From: Pseudomonas migulae NBRC 103157
Lineage (GTDB): Bacteria > Pseudomonadota > Gammaproteobacteria > Pseudomonadales > Pseudomonadaceae
Length of the DNA: 64,000 bases
Assembly (NCBI RefSeq): GCF_002091715.1
Contig: NZ_BDAG01000028.1
Location: forward strand, 30,181-94,180
Direction: 5' to 3'
A program made the position numbers and the translations under genes. The notes under the pieces were generated by a model that had not been told where the DNA came from, ran no database searches, and saw only the letters and a list, made by a program, of their open reading frames with translations. Shown here piece by piece: positions 24,369 to 36,256 of the stretch. Numbering within the stretch: the stretch's first letter is position 1; every line of letters begins with the position of its first letter.

Positions 24369-25175
24369 ATGCGACGTATAGCTGTGATGGGCGCTGCTGG
24401 CCGCATGGGCAAAATCCTGGTCGAAGCCGTGCAGCAGCGCGCGCCGCTGACCGGCCTGACCGCTGCCATCGTGCGCCCCGGCAGCACGCTGATTGGTGTG
24501 GATGCCGGTGAGCTGGCTTCGTTGGGGCGTATCGGCGTACCGCTGTCCAGTCATGTGGAAGCGGTGGCTGAAGAGTTCGATGTGTTGATCGACTTCACGC
24601 TCCCGGAAGTCATGCTGAAAAACCTGGCGTTCTGCCGTAAGGCAGGCAAGGCCATGGTGATCGGCACGACCGGTCTGGACGCTGCGCAGAAGCAGTTGCT
24701 GGTTGAGGCGGGCAAGGACATTCCTATCGTGTTCGCGGCCAACTTCAGTGTCGGGGTGAACCTGTCGCTGAAGCTGCTCGACATGGCTGCTCGTGTGTTG
24801 GGCGATGATGCGGATATCGAAATCATCGAGGCTCACCATCGGCACAAGATCGATGCACCTTCAGGCACGGCCCTGCGCATGGGTGAAGTGATTGCCAGTG
24901 CGCTGGATCGTGATTTGCAGAAGGTGGCGGTCTACGGGCGTGAAGGTCACACCGGTGCGCGTGAGCGTGAAACGATCGGTTTTGCGACTGTGCGCGGCGG
25001 GGATGTGGTGGGTGATCACACAGTGCTGTTCGCCTGTGAGGGGGAACGCCTCGAAATCACGCACAAGGCGTCGAGTCGCATGACATTCGCCAAGGGCGCG
25101 GTGCGTGCGGCGTTGTGGCTGGACGGTCGCGAGCCTGGTCTTTACGACATGCAAGACGTGCTTGACCTGCGTTAA
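24369..25175 (+). CDS. dapB: 4-hydroxy-tetrahydrodipicolinate reductase
   Basis: The 268-residue enzyme of the lysine/diaminopimelate pathway starts MRRIAVMGAAGRMGKIL, with the NAD(P)H-binding GAAGRMGK motif. The catalytic segment EIIEAHHRHKIDAPSGTA contains the active-site His and the Lys involved in substrate binding. The ATG at 24369 has AAGGAG five bases upstream and lies 9 bp after dnaJ, so read-through from the chaperone genes is likely. A terminator follows at 25186. Confidence 0.96.
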   Translation: MRRIAVMGAAGRMGKILVEAVQQRAPLTGLTAAIVRPGSTLIGVDAGELASLGRIGVPLSSHVEAVAEEFDVLIDFTLPEVMLKNLAFCRKAGKAMVIGTTGLDAAQKQLLVEAGKDIPIVFAANFSVGVNLSLKLLDMAARVLGDDADIEIIEAHHRHKIDAPSGTALRMGEVIASALDRDLQKVAVYGREGHTGARERETIGFATVRGGDVVGDHTVLFACEGERLEITHKASSRMTFAKGAVRAALWLDGREPGLYDMQDVLDLR

Positions 25176-25185
25176 GATGCACCCG

Positions 25186-25222
25186 AAACCGGGTTCCAGC
25201 CCAGCGTTGGACCCGGTTTTAT
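25186..25222 (+). terminator. dapB terminator
   Basis: AAACCGGGT and ACCCGGTTT pair, with additional TCCA/TGGA pairing inside the loop, and are followed by TATTA. It lies 10 bp after the dapB stop. Confidence 0.75.
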
Positions 25223-25284
25223 TACGCCAAGCGACGTCCTGTCGCATTCTCCGGCCTTTAAGGCTCATTGGCGGTAGACCAAAA

Positions 25285-25437
25285 ATGCCTTTTTCTGTAA
25301 GCTACAGCTTTAGTGTGTCCACTAAAAGCGCGCAGAATAATTCAGTGAAGAAGCGGGGTGACGTGTCCATACGTCACTCCGCTTTTTTACAACCTGCGAT
25401 CGCCCTTTCAGGCTTTATTTACGGGAGGTCTTCTTGA
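25285..25437 (+). CDS. possible carA leader peptide
   Basis: An ATG at 25285 opens a 50-codon frame (MPFSVSYSFSVSTKSAQNN...) that runs through the terminator-like hairpin and stops with a TGA that overlaps the TTG start of carA by three bases. No clear ribosome site precedes it, and an in-frame GTG at 25315 is an alternative start. Translation of a leader could control the hairpin. This is speculative; the frame may be chance. Confidence 0.3.
   Translation: MPFSVSYSFSVSTKSAQNNSVKKRGDVSIRHSAFLQPAIALSGFIYGRSS
25351..25388 (+). promoter_or_regulatory. terminator-like attenuator in the carA leader
   Basis: AAGCGGGGTGACG and CGTCACTCCGCTT form a 13-bp near-perfect stem with a 7-8 nt loop, followed by a run of six T. 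It ends about 45 bp before the carA start and well after the dapB terminator. A full intrinsic terminator at this place points to transcription attenuation of carA, as has been described for pyrimidine control of carA in P. aeruginosa. Confidence 0.75.
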
Positions 25438-26570
25438 CTAAGCCAGCCATACTCGCCCTTGCTGATGGCAGCATTTTTCGCGGCGAAGCCATTGGAGCCG
25501 ACGGTCAAACCGTTGGTGAGGTGGTGTTTAACACCGCAATGACCGGCTATCAGGAAATCCTTACCGATCCTTCCTACGCCCAACAGATAGTTACCCTGAC
25601 TTACCCGCACATCGGCAACACCGGCACCACGCCGGAAGACGCCGAGTCCGACCGCGTCTGGTCCGCTGGCTTGGTTATCCGCGACCTGCCGCTGGTTGCG
25701 AGCAACTGGCGTAACACGATGTCCCTGTCCGACTACCTGCAAGCCAACAACGTTGTGGCCATCGCCGGTATCGACACCCGCCGCCTGACGCGCATCCTGC
25801 GTGAAAAAGGCGCGCAGAACGGCTGCATCATGGCCGGTGACAACATTTCCGAAGAAGCCGCCATCGCCGCCGCTCAGGGTTTCCCTGGCCTCAAAGGCAT
25901 GGACCTGGCGAAAGTCGTCAGCACCACGGAGAAGTATGAGTGGCGTTCGACTGTGTGGGATTTGAAAACCGACAGTCACGCGACTATCGAAGCCTCCGAG
26001 CTGCCGTACCACGTGGTTGCCTATGACTACGGCGTCAAGCTGAACATCCTGCGCATGCTGGTCGAGCGCGGTTGCCGCGTGACCGTGGTGCCGGCTCAAA
26101 CGCCTGCTGCTGACGTGCTGGCGATGAAACCGGACGGCGTGTTCCTGTCCAACGGCCCTGGCGATCCGGAGCCTTGCGACTACGCGATCCAGGCGATCAA
26201 GGATGTGCTGGAAACCGAGATTCCGGTCTTCGGTATCTGCCTCGGTCACCAACTGCTGGCCCTGGCCTCCGGCGCCAAGACCCTGAAAATGGGGCACGGC
26301 CACCACGGTGCCAACCACCCGGTCCAGGATCTGGACAGCGGTGTGGTGATGATCACCAGCCAGAACCACGGTTTTGCGGTAGACGAAGCGACCCTGCCAG
26401 CCAACGTTCGCGCGATTCACAAATCGCTGTTCGACGGCACCCTGCAAGGTATCGAGCGTACCGACAAGAGCGCCTTCAGCTTCCAGGGTCACCCTGAAGC
26501 CAGCCCTGGCCCGAACGACGTAGCACCACTGTTCGATCGCTTCATCAACGAAATGGCCAAGCGACGCTGA
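25434..26570 (+). CDS. carA: carbamoyl-phosphate synthase small (glutaminase) subunit
   Basis: The 378-residue protein has the N-terminal CPSase small domain (MTKPAILALADGSIFRGEA, then NTAMTGYQEILTDPSYAQQ). A class I glutamine amidotransferase domain follows with nucleophile Cys269 in GICLGHQLLALA and the His/Glu pair in FQGHPEASPGP. It passes ammonia to CarB for carbamoyl phosphate, feeding arginine and pyrimidine synthesis. It starts with the rare codon TTG at 25434, five bases after GGGAGG. Confidence 0.96.
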   Translation: MTKPAILALADGSIFRGEAIGADGQTVGEVVFNTAMTGYQEILTDPSYAQQIVTLTYPHIGNTGTTPEDAESDRVWSAGLVIRDLPLVASNWRNTMSLSDYLQANNVVAIAGIDTRRLTRILREKGAQNGCIMAGDNISEEAAIAAAQGFPGLKGMDLAKVVSTTEKYEWRSTVWDLKTDSHATIEASELPYHVVAYDYGVKLNILRMLVERGCRVTVVPAQTPAADVLAMKPDGVFLSNGPGDPEPCDYAIQAIKDVLETEIPVFGICLGHQLLALASGAKTLKMGHGHHGANHPVQDLDSGVVMITSQNHGFAVDEATLPANVRAIHKSLFDGTLQGIERTDKSAFSFQGHPEASPGPNDVAPLFDRFINEMAKRR

Positions 26571-26686
26571 TCGCTCGCTTTGATGCAGCAAAGCCTGAGG
26601 GTGGTCCCGACACCGGCGACCCCTCAGGCTTCACAGATTGAACAAGACGGCTTGCCGACTGACCTGCGGATTTGAGTGACAAACCC

Positions 26687-29904
<3,218 letters not shown>

Positions 29905-29908
<4 letters not shown>

Positions 29909-30381
29909 TCAAATACCCAATGACCGTCAAGGGCGCTAAAGCCCTGGAAGAAGAACACGCTCATCTGACCAAGGTCGTTCGTCCGAAACTCAGTCAGGAC
30001 ATCGGTACGGCCCGCGAGTTGGGTGACTTGAAGGAAAACGCCGAGTACCACGCTGCCCGCGAGCAGCAAGGTATGGTCGAGGCGCGGATTCGTGACATCG
30101 AAGGCCGGATTCAGAATCAGGTCATCATCGACGTCACGACCATTCCTCACACCGGCAAAGTGATCTTCGGCACCACCGTTGAAATCGCCAACGTCGAAAC
30201 GGATGAGCGCGTCACTTACCACATCGTGGGTGAGGATGAGGCTGACTTCAAACTCGGCAAGATTTCGGTAGGTTCGCCATTGGCCCGCGCCTTGATTGCC
30301 AAGGAAGAGGGGGATGTGGTCGCCGTGAAAACGCCAGGTGGCGTTATCGAGTACGAGATTGTCGAAGTTCGCCACATCTAA
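29905..30381 (+). CDS. greA: transcript cleavage factor GreA
   Basis: The 158-residue protein has an N-terminal coiled coil whose tip carries the acidic residues in GDLKENAEYHAAREQQG, and a C-terminal FKBP-like domain (GTTVEIANVETDERVTYHIVG, GSPLARALIAKEEGDVV). GreA enters the RNA polymerase secondary channel and stimulates cleavage of backtracked RNA. The start overlaps the carB stop (ATGA), so it is translationally coupled to carB. Confidence 0.97.
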
Positions 30382-30387
30382 CCGCAG

Positions 30388-30408
30388 GCGCCCGCTTCGT
30401 GCGGGCGC
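30388..30408 (+). promoter_or_regulatory. hairpin directly before the small membrane protein gene
   Basis: GCGCCCGC and GCGGGCGC pair around TTCGT and end one base before the ATG at 30410. The stem occupies the ribosome-binding region, so it could act as a weak terminator after greA or hold down translation of the next gene. Confidence 0.5.
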
Positions 30409-30409
30409 G

Positions 30410-30814
30410 ATGCTTTGGAAGCTGACTCAGATGTTGTGGGTCGGTGGCCTGTGGCTGTTGCATATCGGTCTGCTGCCGGTGCTGGGCCGAATTGGCCTGG
30501 CGCCGCTGCTGATCGACGAAATTGCAGGCATGCTGAACTCGCTGATGGTGGGGTTCGCCGCAGCGTGCGTGATTTTTCAGGCTTTGGTGCTGGTTCAGGC
30601 CGAGGGCCTTGCCAGTCTATGGCGCGATATTCGTGGGCAACTGCTGATGATGGTGCTGTATGCGTGCGCGATGTATGTCGCGGTGCGTGTCGGTTGGCCG
30701 GATGCGGTGCGTTGGCAGGTGTTCAGTTATCTGGTTCTGGGTTTTTCCGGGTTGGTGCTGGTGTTGCAGCCCGTGCCGGGATGGAGTGGCAGGGTGCGCG
30801 AAGCACACCCTTGA
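30410..30814 (+). CDS. small four-helix membrane protein (DUF4149-like)
   Basis: The 134-residue protein starts MLWKLTQMLWVGGLWLLHIGLLPVLG and has about four hydrophobic segments (residues about 5-25, 40-60, 75-95, 105-125). The WxGGxW...P pattern of the first helix resembles the DUF4149 family. It sits 28 bp after greA and is likely the last gene of the carA-carB-greA unit. No function is known, and the family assignment is tentative. Confidence 0.65.
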   Translation: MLWKLTQMLWVGGLWLLHIGLLPVLGRIGLAPLLIDEIAGMLNSLMVGFAAACVIFQALVLVQAEGLASLWRDIRGQLLMMVLYACAMYVAVRVGWPDAVRWQVFSYLVLGFSGLVLVLQPVPGWSGRVREAHP

Positions 30815-30823
30815 CCCTTGCCA

Positions 30824-31132
30824 TCATTTGAAGCGATGGACGTTCGACAGCTGCTTGTTGACGCTGAAGTTCTTGCGGTAAATCAGTGCCATCTTGCCGA
30901 TGACCTGAACCAGATCCGCTTTGCCGGCCTTGCAGAGCTCTGCAATGGACGCCAGGCGCGATTCGCGATCGAGGATGTTGAGCTTGATTTTGATCAGCTC
31001 GTGATCCGCCAAAGCGCGTTCAAGTTCGGCTAACACACCTTCAGTCAAACCGTTGTCAGCCACAATCAACACTGGTTTCAGATGGTGGCCAATGGATTTG
31101 TACTGTTTCTTCTGCTCTTGAGTGAGCGGCAT
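30824..31132 (-). CDS. yhbY: YhbY family RNA-binding ribosome assembly protein
   Basis: The 102-residue CRM-domain protein reads MPLTQEQKKQYKSIGHHLKPVLIVADNGLTEGVLAELERALADHELIKIKL and has the GLTE...HELIKI signature and basic patches of YhbY. It associates with pre-50S ribosomal subunits. It is divergent from rlmE; a 21-bp palindrome sits between them (31158). Confidence 0.93.
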   Translation of the reverse strand: MPLTQEQKKQYKSIGHHLKPVLIVADNGLTEGVLAELERALADHELIKIKLNILDRESRLASIAELCKAGKADLVQVIGKMALIYRKNFSVNKQLSNVHRFK

Positions 31133-31135
31133 AAT

Positions 31136-31164
31136 CTGACCCTTTAGTCTGGATTCTGTAAAAT
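31136..31164 (+). promoter_or_regulatory. candidate sigma-70 promoter of rlmE
   Basis: CTGACC (31136-31141), a 17-bp spacer and TAAAAT (31159-31164) match the sigma-70 pattern moderately well. The -10 is part of the palindrome at 31158-31178. Confidence 0.5.
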
Positions 31165-31178
31165 GGCGGCCATTTTAC
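31158..31178. promoter_or_regulatory. perfect 21-bp palindrome between yhbY and rlmE
   Basis: Arms GTAAAATGGC and GCCATTTTAC meet at a central G (31168). It lies between divergent genes, 25 bp from the yhbY start and 55 bp from the rlmE start, and contains TAAAAT on both strands, so it may overlap two -10 boxes. A protein binding here could control both directions. No known regulator is assigned. Confidence 0.6.
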
Positions 31179-31233
31179 CCGAGGGTTCGTGGATCCGCCC
31201 AATTAATCACGACCCTTATCATCGAGGTGCCCA

Positions 31234-31863
31234 ATGGCGCGTTCCAAGACAAGCCTTGGTTGGCTGAAAAGACATGTCAATGATCCCTATGTGAAGCAGG
31301 CGCAGAAGGATGGTTACCGCTCGCGTGCGAGTTACAAGCTTCTGGAGGTCCAGGAGAAATACAAACTGATCCGTCCGGGTATGAGCGTTGTCGACCTGGG
31401 GGCGGCGCCTGGCGGCTGGTCGCAGGTCACTAGTCGGCTGATCGGCGGTCAGGGTCGTCTGATCGCCTCGGACATCCTGGAAATGGACAGCATTCCGGAC
31501 GTGACTTTCATCCAGGGTGACTTCACCCAGGACGAAGTGCTCGCTCAGATCCTTGAAGCCGTGGGTAATTCGCAGGTGGACCTTGTGATTTCCGATATGG
31601 CCCCCAATATGAGTGGTACGCCTGAGGTGGATATGCCAAAAGCCATGTTTCTATGTGAGCTGGCGCTTGATCTGGCGGCTCGGATACTCAAGCCGGGTGG
31701 TAATTTCGTGATCAAGGTGTTTCAGGGCGAAGGGTTTGATGCTTATGTGAAGGACGCTCGTCAGAAATTCGACAAGGTCCAGATGATCAAGCCGGACTCG
31801 TCCCGTGGCAGTTCCCGCGAGCAATACATGCTGGCTTGGGGCTACCGCGGCCGTAGTGAGTAA
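31234..31863 (+). CDS. rlmE: 23S rRNA 2'-O-ribose U2552 methyltransferase RlmE (FtsJ/RrmJ)
   Basis: The 209-residue protein begins with MARSKTSLGWLKRHVNDPYVKQAQKDGYRSRASYKLLE, which contains the first catalytic Lys. The SAM motif is VVDLGAAPGGWSQV, the catalytic Asp lies in DLVISDMAPNMSG and the Lys in FVIKVFQGEGFD. It methylates U2552 of 23S rRNA late in 50S assembly. It precedes ftsH, the conserved ftsJ-ftsH order. Confidence 0.96.
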   Translation: MARSKTSLGWLKRHVNDPYVKQAQKDGYRSRASYKLLEVQEKYKLIRPGMSVVDLGAAPGGWSQVTSRLIGGQGRLIASDILEMDSIPDVTFIQGDFTQDEVLAQILEAVGNSQVDLVISDMAPNMSGTPEVDMPKAMFLCELALDLAARILKPGGNFVIKVFQGEGFDAYVKDARQKFDKVQMIKPDSSRGSSREQYMLAWGYRGRSE

Positions 31864-32056
31864 ATCGAGGTTTTTTTGCGGGTCGATAGGATTTTCGTAT
31901 TTCGTCCCGTGAGCATTAGCGAATATTGTGTAGAAAGTGTTTCACAAAGGGTTACAGACGGCGCCTGCCAGAGCCGTAGGTAATGTAGTAAGTTAGGCCG
32001 GTGAATATCATGCGAAGCGCGCGCCATTAGCGGAGCTTGCTTCAGAGGGTAGTTAA

Positions 32057-33976
32057 TTGAACGATATGGCAAAGAATCTGATCCTGTGGTTGATCATCGC
32101 GGCTGTCCTGGTGACGGTGATGAACAACTTCTCCAGCCCTAACGAGCCGCAGACCCTCAACTATTCCGACTTCATCCAGCAGGTCAAGGATGGCAAGGTC
32201 GAGCGCGTAGCCGTTGATGGCTATGTGATTACCGGTAAGCGCAACGATGGCGACAGCTTCAAGACCATCCGTCCCGCTATCCAGGACAACGGTCTGATCG
32301 GCGACCTCGTGGACAACCACGTGGTAGTCGAAGGCAAGCAGCCTGAGCAGCAAAGCATCTGGACTCAACTCCTGGTCGCGAGCTTCCCGATCCTGGTGAT
32401 CATTGCCGTGTTCATGTTCTTCATGCGCCAGATGCAGGGCGGCGCCGGAGGCAAGGGCGGGCCGATGAGCTTCGGCAAGAGCAAGGCGCGCCTGCTCTCC
32501 GAAGATCAGGTGAAAACCACTCTGGCTGACGTTGCCGGTTGCGACGAAGCGAAGGAAGAAGTCGGCGAACTGGTCGAATTCCTTCGTGATCCGGGCAAGT
32601 TCCAGCGTCTGGGTGGTCGCATTCCCCGTGGCGTGCTGATGGTCGGTCCTCCGGGTACCGGTAAAACCTTGCTGGCCAAGGCGATTGCCGGCGAAGCCAA
32701 AGTGCCGTTCTTCACCATTTCCGGTTCCGATTTCGTCGAAATGTTCGTCGGCGTCGGTGCCAGTCGTGTTCGCGACATGTTCGAGCAGGCCAAGAAGCAC
32801 GCGCCATGCATCATTTTCATCGATGAAATCGACGCCGTCGGTCGCCATCGTGGTGCCGGCATGGGCGGTGGTCATGACGAGCGTGAGCAGACCCTCAACC
32901 AGTTGCTGGTAGAGATGGACGGCTTCGAAATGAATGACGGCATCATCGTCATTGCCGCAACCAACCGTCCGGACGTACTTGACCCTGCGTTGCTGCGTCC
33001 GGGCCGTTTCGACCGTCAGGTCGTGGTCGGTCTGCCGGATATCCGCGGTCGTGAGCAAATTCTCAAGGTCCACATGCGCAAAGTGCCAATGGGCGACGAC
33101 GTTGCTCCGGCGGTGATTGCTCGTGGTACGCCTGGCTTCTCCGGTGCTGACCTGGCCAACCTCGTGAACGAGGCGTCGTTGTTCGCTGCCCGTACCGGCA
33201 AGCGCATCGTTGAAATGAAAGAGTTCGAGCTGGCCAAAGACAAGATCATGATGGGCGCAGAGCGCAAATCCATGGTCATGTCCGAGAAAGAGAAGCAGAA
33301 CACCGCTTATCACGAAGCAGGCCATGCCATTGTTGGTCGCGTCGTGCCAGAGCATGATCCGGTCTACAAGGTGTCGATCATCCCGCGCGGTCGTGCGCTG
33401 GGTGTGACCATGTTCCTGCCGGAAGAAGATCGTTACAGCCTGTCCAAGCGTGCATTGATCAGCCAGATCTGCTCGCTGTACGGCGGCCGTATCGCAGAAG
33501 AAATGACCCTGGGCTTCGACGGTGTGACCACTGGTGCCTCCAACGACATCATGCGTGCCAGCCAGATTGCGCGGAACATGGTGACCAAGTGGGGTCTTTC
33601 GGAAAAACTCGGTCCGTTGATGTATGCCGAAGAAGAGGGCGAAGTGTTCCTCGGTCGCGGCGGCGGTGGTCAGAGTGCAAGTTTCTCCGGTGAGACAGCC
33701 AAGCTGATCGACTCCGAAGTACGCAGCATCATTGATCAGTGCTACGGCACGGCCAAACAGATCCTCACGGATAACCGTGACAAGCTCGACGCCATGGCCG
33801 ATGCCCTGATGAAGTATGAAACGATCGATGCTGATCAGATCGACGACATCATGGCGGGTCGTACGCCTCGCGAACCTCGCGACTGGTCGGGCGGCACCGG
33901 TTCTTCCGGAACACCTCCGGCAGTGCAGGATCCGCGTCCAGAAACACCGATCGGCGGTCCGGCTGCTGACGTTTAA
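32057..33976 (+). CDS. ftsH: ATP-dependent zinc metalloprotease FtsH
   Basis: The 639-residue AAA protease has two transmembrane segments (about 7-25 and 103-123) around a periplasmic domain. Walker A is GPPGTGKT (197-204), Walker B FIDEIDA, and the second region of homology is ATNRPDVLDPALLRPGRFDR. The zinc site is HEAGH (419-423). It degrades membrane proteins and sigma-32, linking it to the chaperone genes upstream. I take the TTG at 32057 because GAGGG lies 8 bases before it, giving MNDMAKNLILW as in E. coli MSDMAKNLILW; an ATG at 32066 is the alternative. Confidence 0.95.
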   Translation: MNDMAKNLILWLIIAAVLVTVMNNFSSPNEPQTLNYSDFIQQVKDGKVERVAVDGYVITGKRNDGDSFKTIRPAIQDNGLIGDLVDNHVVVEGKQPEQQSIWTQLLVASFPILVIIAVFMFFMRQMQGGAGGKGGPMSFGKSKARLLSEDQVKTTLADVAGCDEAKEEVGELVEFLRDPGKFQRLGGRIPRGVLMVGPPGTGKTLLAKAIAGEAKVPFFTISGSDFVEMFVGVGASRVRDMFEQAKKHAPCIIFIDEIDAVGRHRGAGMGGGHDEREQTLNQLLVEMDGFEMNDGIIVIAATNRPDVLDPALLRPGRFDRQVVVGLPDIRGREQILKVHMRKVPMGDDVAPAVIARGTPGFSGADLANLVNEASLFAARTGKRIVEMKEFELAKDKIMMGAERKSMVMSEKEKQNTAYHEAGHAIVGRVVPEHDPVYKVSIIPRGRALGVTMFLPEEDRYSLSKRALISQICSLYGGRIAEEMTLGFDGVTTGASNDIMRASQIARNMVTKWGLSEKLGPLMYAEEEGEVFLGRGGGGQSASFSGETAKLIDSEVRSIIDQCYGTAKQILTDNRDKLDAMADALMKYETIDADQIDDIMAGRTPREPRDWSGGTGSSGTPPAVQDPRPETPIGGPAADV

Positions 33977-33984
33977 GGTTTGAA

Positions 33985-34836
33985 ATGACTTTTGTTCAGT
34001 CCTCGACCCGGTTGCCTTGCGGCAACCGGGTTCTTGATTTGGCCCAGACGCATGTCATGGGCATTCTCAATGTCACTCCTGATTCCTTTTCCGACGGCGG
34101 CCAATACAGCCAGCTCGATGCGGCCTTGCGCCACGCTGAGGCAATGGTGTTGGCTGGCGCGACGCTGATTGATGTCGGCGGCGAATCGACCCGGCCCGGT
34201 GCCAGGGCGGTTTCGCCCCTCGAAGAGCTGGAGCGTGTAGCGCCGATCGTTGAGCGCATCAATCGCGAGCTGGATGTGATCATCTCGGTCGATACCTCTA
34301 CGCCAGCCGTCATGCGCGAAACCGCGCGGCTGGGGGCGGGTTTGATCAATGACGTCCGCGCGTTGCGCCGAGAAGGCGCACTGGACGCGGCGGCGGACAC
34401 CGGTTTACCGGTCTGTCTGATGCATATGCTTGGTGAGCCGGGCGACATGCAGGACGATCCGCATTATCAGGACGTGACCAAAGAGGTGGGCGAGTTTCTC
34501 GCCGAGCGAATGGCGCAGTGTGCATTGGTCGGAATTCCGGCTGAGCGGATCATTCTGGACCCGGGTTTCGGCTTCGCCAAAAACTTGCAGCACAATCTAA
34601 GTTTGTTCAAACATATGGAAGCCCTGCATGTCTTCGGGCGCCCTCTGTTGGTCGGGGTTTCGCGCAAGAGCATGATAGGTCAGGCCTTGAATCGCCCGGT
34701 CGGAGAGCGACTGCATGGCAGCTTGGCACTCGCGGCGCTGGCTTCATTCAAGGGTGCGCGTATATTGCGCGTCCATGATGTGGCCGAAACCGTCGATGTG
34801 GTGCGAATGATCGCTGCAGTGGAATCAGCCGAATAA
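33985..34836 (+). CDS. folP: dihydropteroate synthase
   Basis: The 283-residue TIM-barrel enzyme has the family signatures MGILNVTPDSFSDGG and DVGGESTRPGA, plus GVSRKSMIG near the C-terminus. It condenses p-aminobenzoate with the pterin diphosphate in folate synthesis and is the target of sulfonamides. It lies 8 bp after ftsH and 16 bp before glmM, an arrangement conserved in gamma-proteobacteria. Confidence 0.97.
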   Translation: MTFVQSSTRLPCGNRVLDLAQTHVMGILNVTPDSFSDGGQYSQLDAALRHAEAMVLAGATLIDVGGESTRPGARAVSPLEELERVAPIVERINRELDVIISVDTSTPAVMRETARLGAGLINDVRALRREGALDAAADTGLPVCLMHMLGEPGDMQDDPHYQDVTKEVGEFLAERMAQCALVGIPAERIILDPGFGFAKNLQHNLSLFKHMEALHVFGRPLLVGVSRKSMIGQALNRPVGERLHGSLALAALASFKGARILRVHDVAETVDVVRMIAAVESAE

Positions 34837-34852
34837 GAATGATGGAGTACTT

Positions 34853-36190
34853 ATGACTAAGAAATACTTTGGTACCGACGGGATTCGTGGTCGGGTCGGC
34901 GAATATCCGATTACTCCTGAATTCATGCTCAAGCTAGGCTGGGCTGCAGGTATGGCGTTCCGCAAAATGGGCGCCTGCAAGGTGCTGGTGGGTAAGGACA
35001 CCCGGATCTCCGGGTATATGTTCGAATCGGCGCTCGAGGCCGGGCTGACTTCGGCGGGTGCCGACGTGATGCTCCTGGGCCCGATGCCGACCCCTGCCAT
35101 CGCTTATCTGACGCGTACTTTCCATGCCGAAGCCGGAATCGTGATCAGCGCTTCGCACAATCCTCATGATGACAATGGCATCAAGTTTTTCTCCGGAAAG
35201 GGTACCAAGCTGCCTGATGAAGTCGAGCACATGATCGAAGAATTGCTCGACACTCCGATGACCGTTGTTGAGTCGAGCAAGATCGGCAAAGTGTCGCGAA
35301 TCAATGATGCTTCGGGCCGTTATATCGAGTTTTGCAAGAGTAGCGTGCCGACCGGTACCAGCTTTTCGGGTCTGAAGATCGTGATCGATTGCGCTCACGG
35401 TGCGACCTACAAGGTAGCGCCGAGCGTGTTCCGCGAGCTGGGGGCCGACGTTGTCGTGCTTTCTGCACAGCCGAACGGCCTCAATATCAATGACAACTGC
35501 GGTTCCACCCATATGGGGCAGTTGCAGGCTGCCGTGCTGGCTGAGCACGCCGACCTGGGGATTGCTTTCGACGGTGATGGCGATCGGGTTCTGATGGTCG
35601 ATCACACAGGCGCCGTCGTCGATGGTGACGAACTTTTGTTCATCATTGCTCGCGACCTGCATGAGCGTGACCTGTTGAAAGGCGGCGTGGTCGGGACATT
35701 GATGAGTAACCTCGGGCTGGAACTGGCCCTCGCGGATCTGTCGATTCCCTTTGTACGTGCGAACGTCGGTGACCGTTACGTGATCGCGGATCTGCTGGAA
35801 CGCAACTGGCTGGTGGGTGGTGAGAACTCGGGCCATATCGTTTGCTTCAATCACACCACCACCGGTGATGCGATCATTGCAGCGCTGCAGGTGCTGATGG
35901 CGTTGAAGACGCGCTCCGAGGGGCTGGCTCAAGCCCGTCAGTCCTTGCGCAAGTGTCCTCAGGTGTTGATCAATGTGCGTTTCGGTGGTGGTGCGAGCCC
36001 GCTGGATCATCCGTCGGTCAAAGAGGCCAGCGAGCGCGTGACCAAAGCCATGGCGGGCCGTGGGCGCGTGCTGTTGCGCAAGTCCGGTACGGAGCCGTTG
36101 GTACGAGTTATGGTCGAAGGCGAGGACGAAACACAGGTTCGCGGCTACGCCGAAGAGCTGGCAAAACTGGTTACTGAAGTTTCTGCCTGA
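34853..36190 (+). CDS. glmM: phosphoglucosamine mutase
   Basis: The 445-residue enzyme has the active-site serine Ser101 in VISASHNPHDDNGIKFF, the metal loop FDGDGDRV and the phosphate-binding GTEPLVRVMVEG near the C-terminus. It interconverts glucosamine 6-phosphate and 1-phosphate for peptidoglycan and LPS precursors. It starts MTKKYFGTDGIRGRVGEYP. Length is normal. Confidence 0.97.
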   Translation: MTKKYFGTDGIRGRVGEYPITPEFMLKLGWAAGMAFRKMGACKVLVGKDTRISGYMFESALEAGLTSAGADVMLLGPMPTPAIAYLTRTFHAEAGIVISASHNPHDDNGIKFFSGKGTKLPDEVEHMIEELLDTPMTVVESSKIGKVSRINDASGRYIEFCKSSVPTGTSFSGLKIVIDCAHGATYKVAPSVFRELGADVVVLSAQPNGLNINDNCGSTHMGQLQAAVLAEHADLGIAFDGDGDRVLMVDHTGAVVDGDELLFIIARDLHERDLLKGGVVGTLMSNLGLELALADLSIPFVRANVGDRYVIADLLERNWLVGGENSGHIVCFNHTTTGDAIIAALQVLMALKTRSEGLAQARQSLRKCPQVLINVRFGGGASPLDHPSVKEASERVTKAMAGRGRVLLRKSGTEPLVRVMVEGEDETQVRGYAEELAKLVTEVSA

Positions 36191-36256
36191 ATTCGGCTTG
36201 CCAGCCATGATTGTGTTGGGTAACATCTGCGCCCACTTTGACCGACGAGGTACAGC

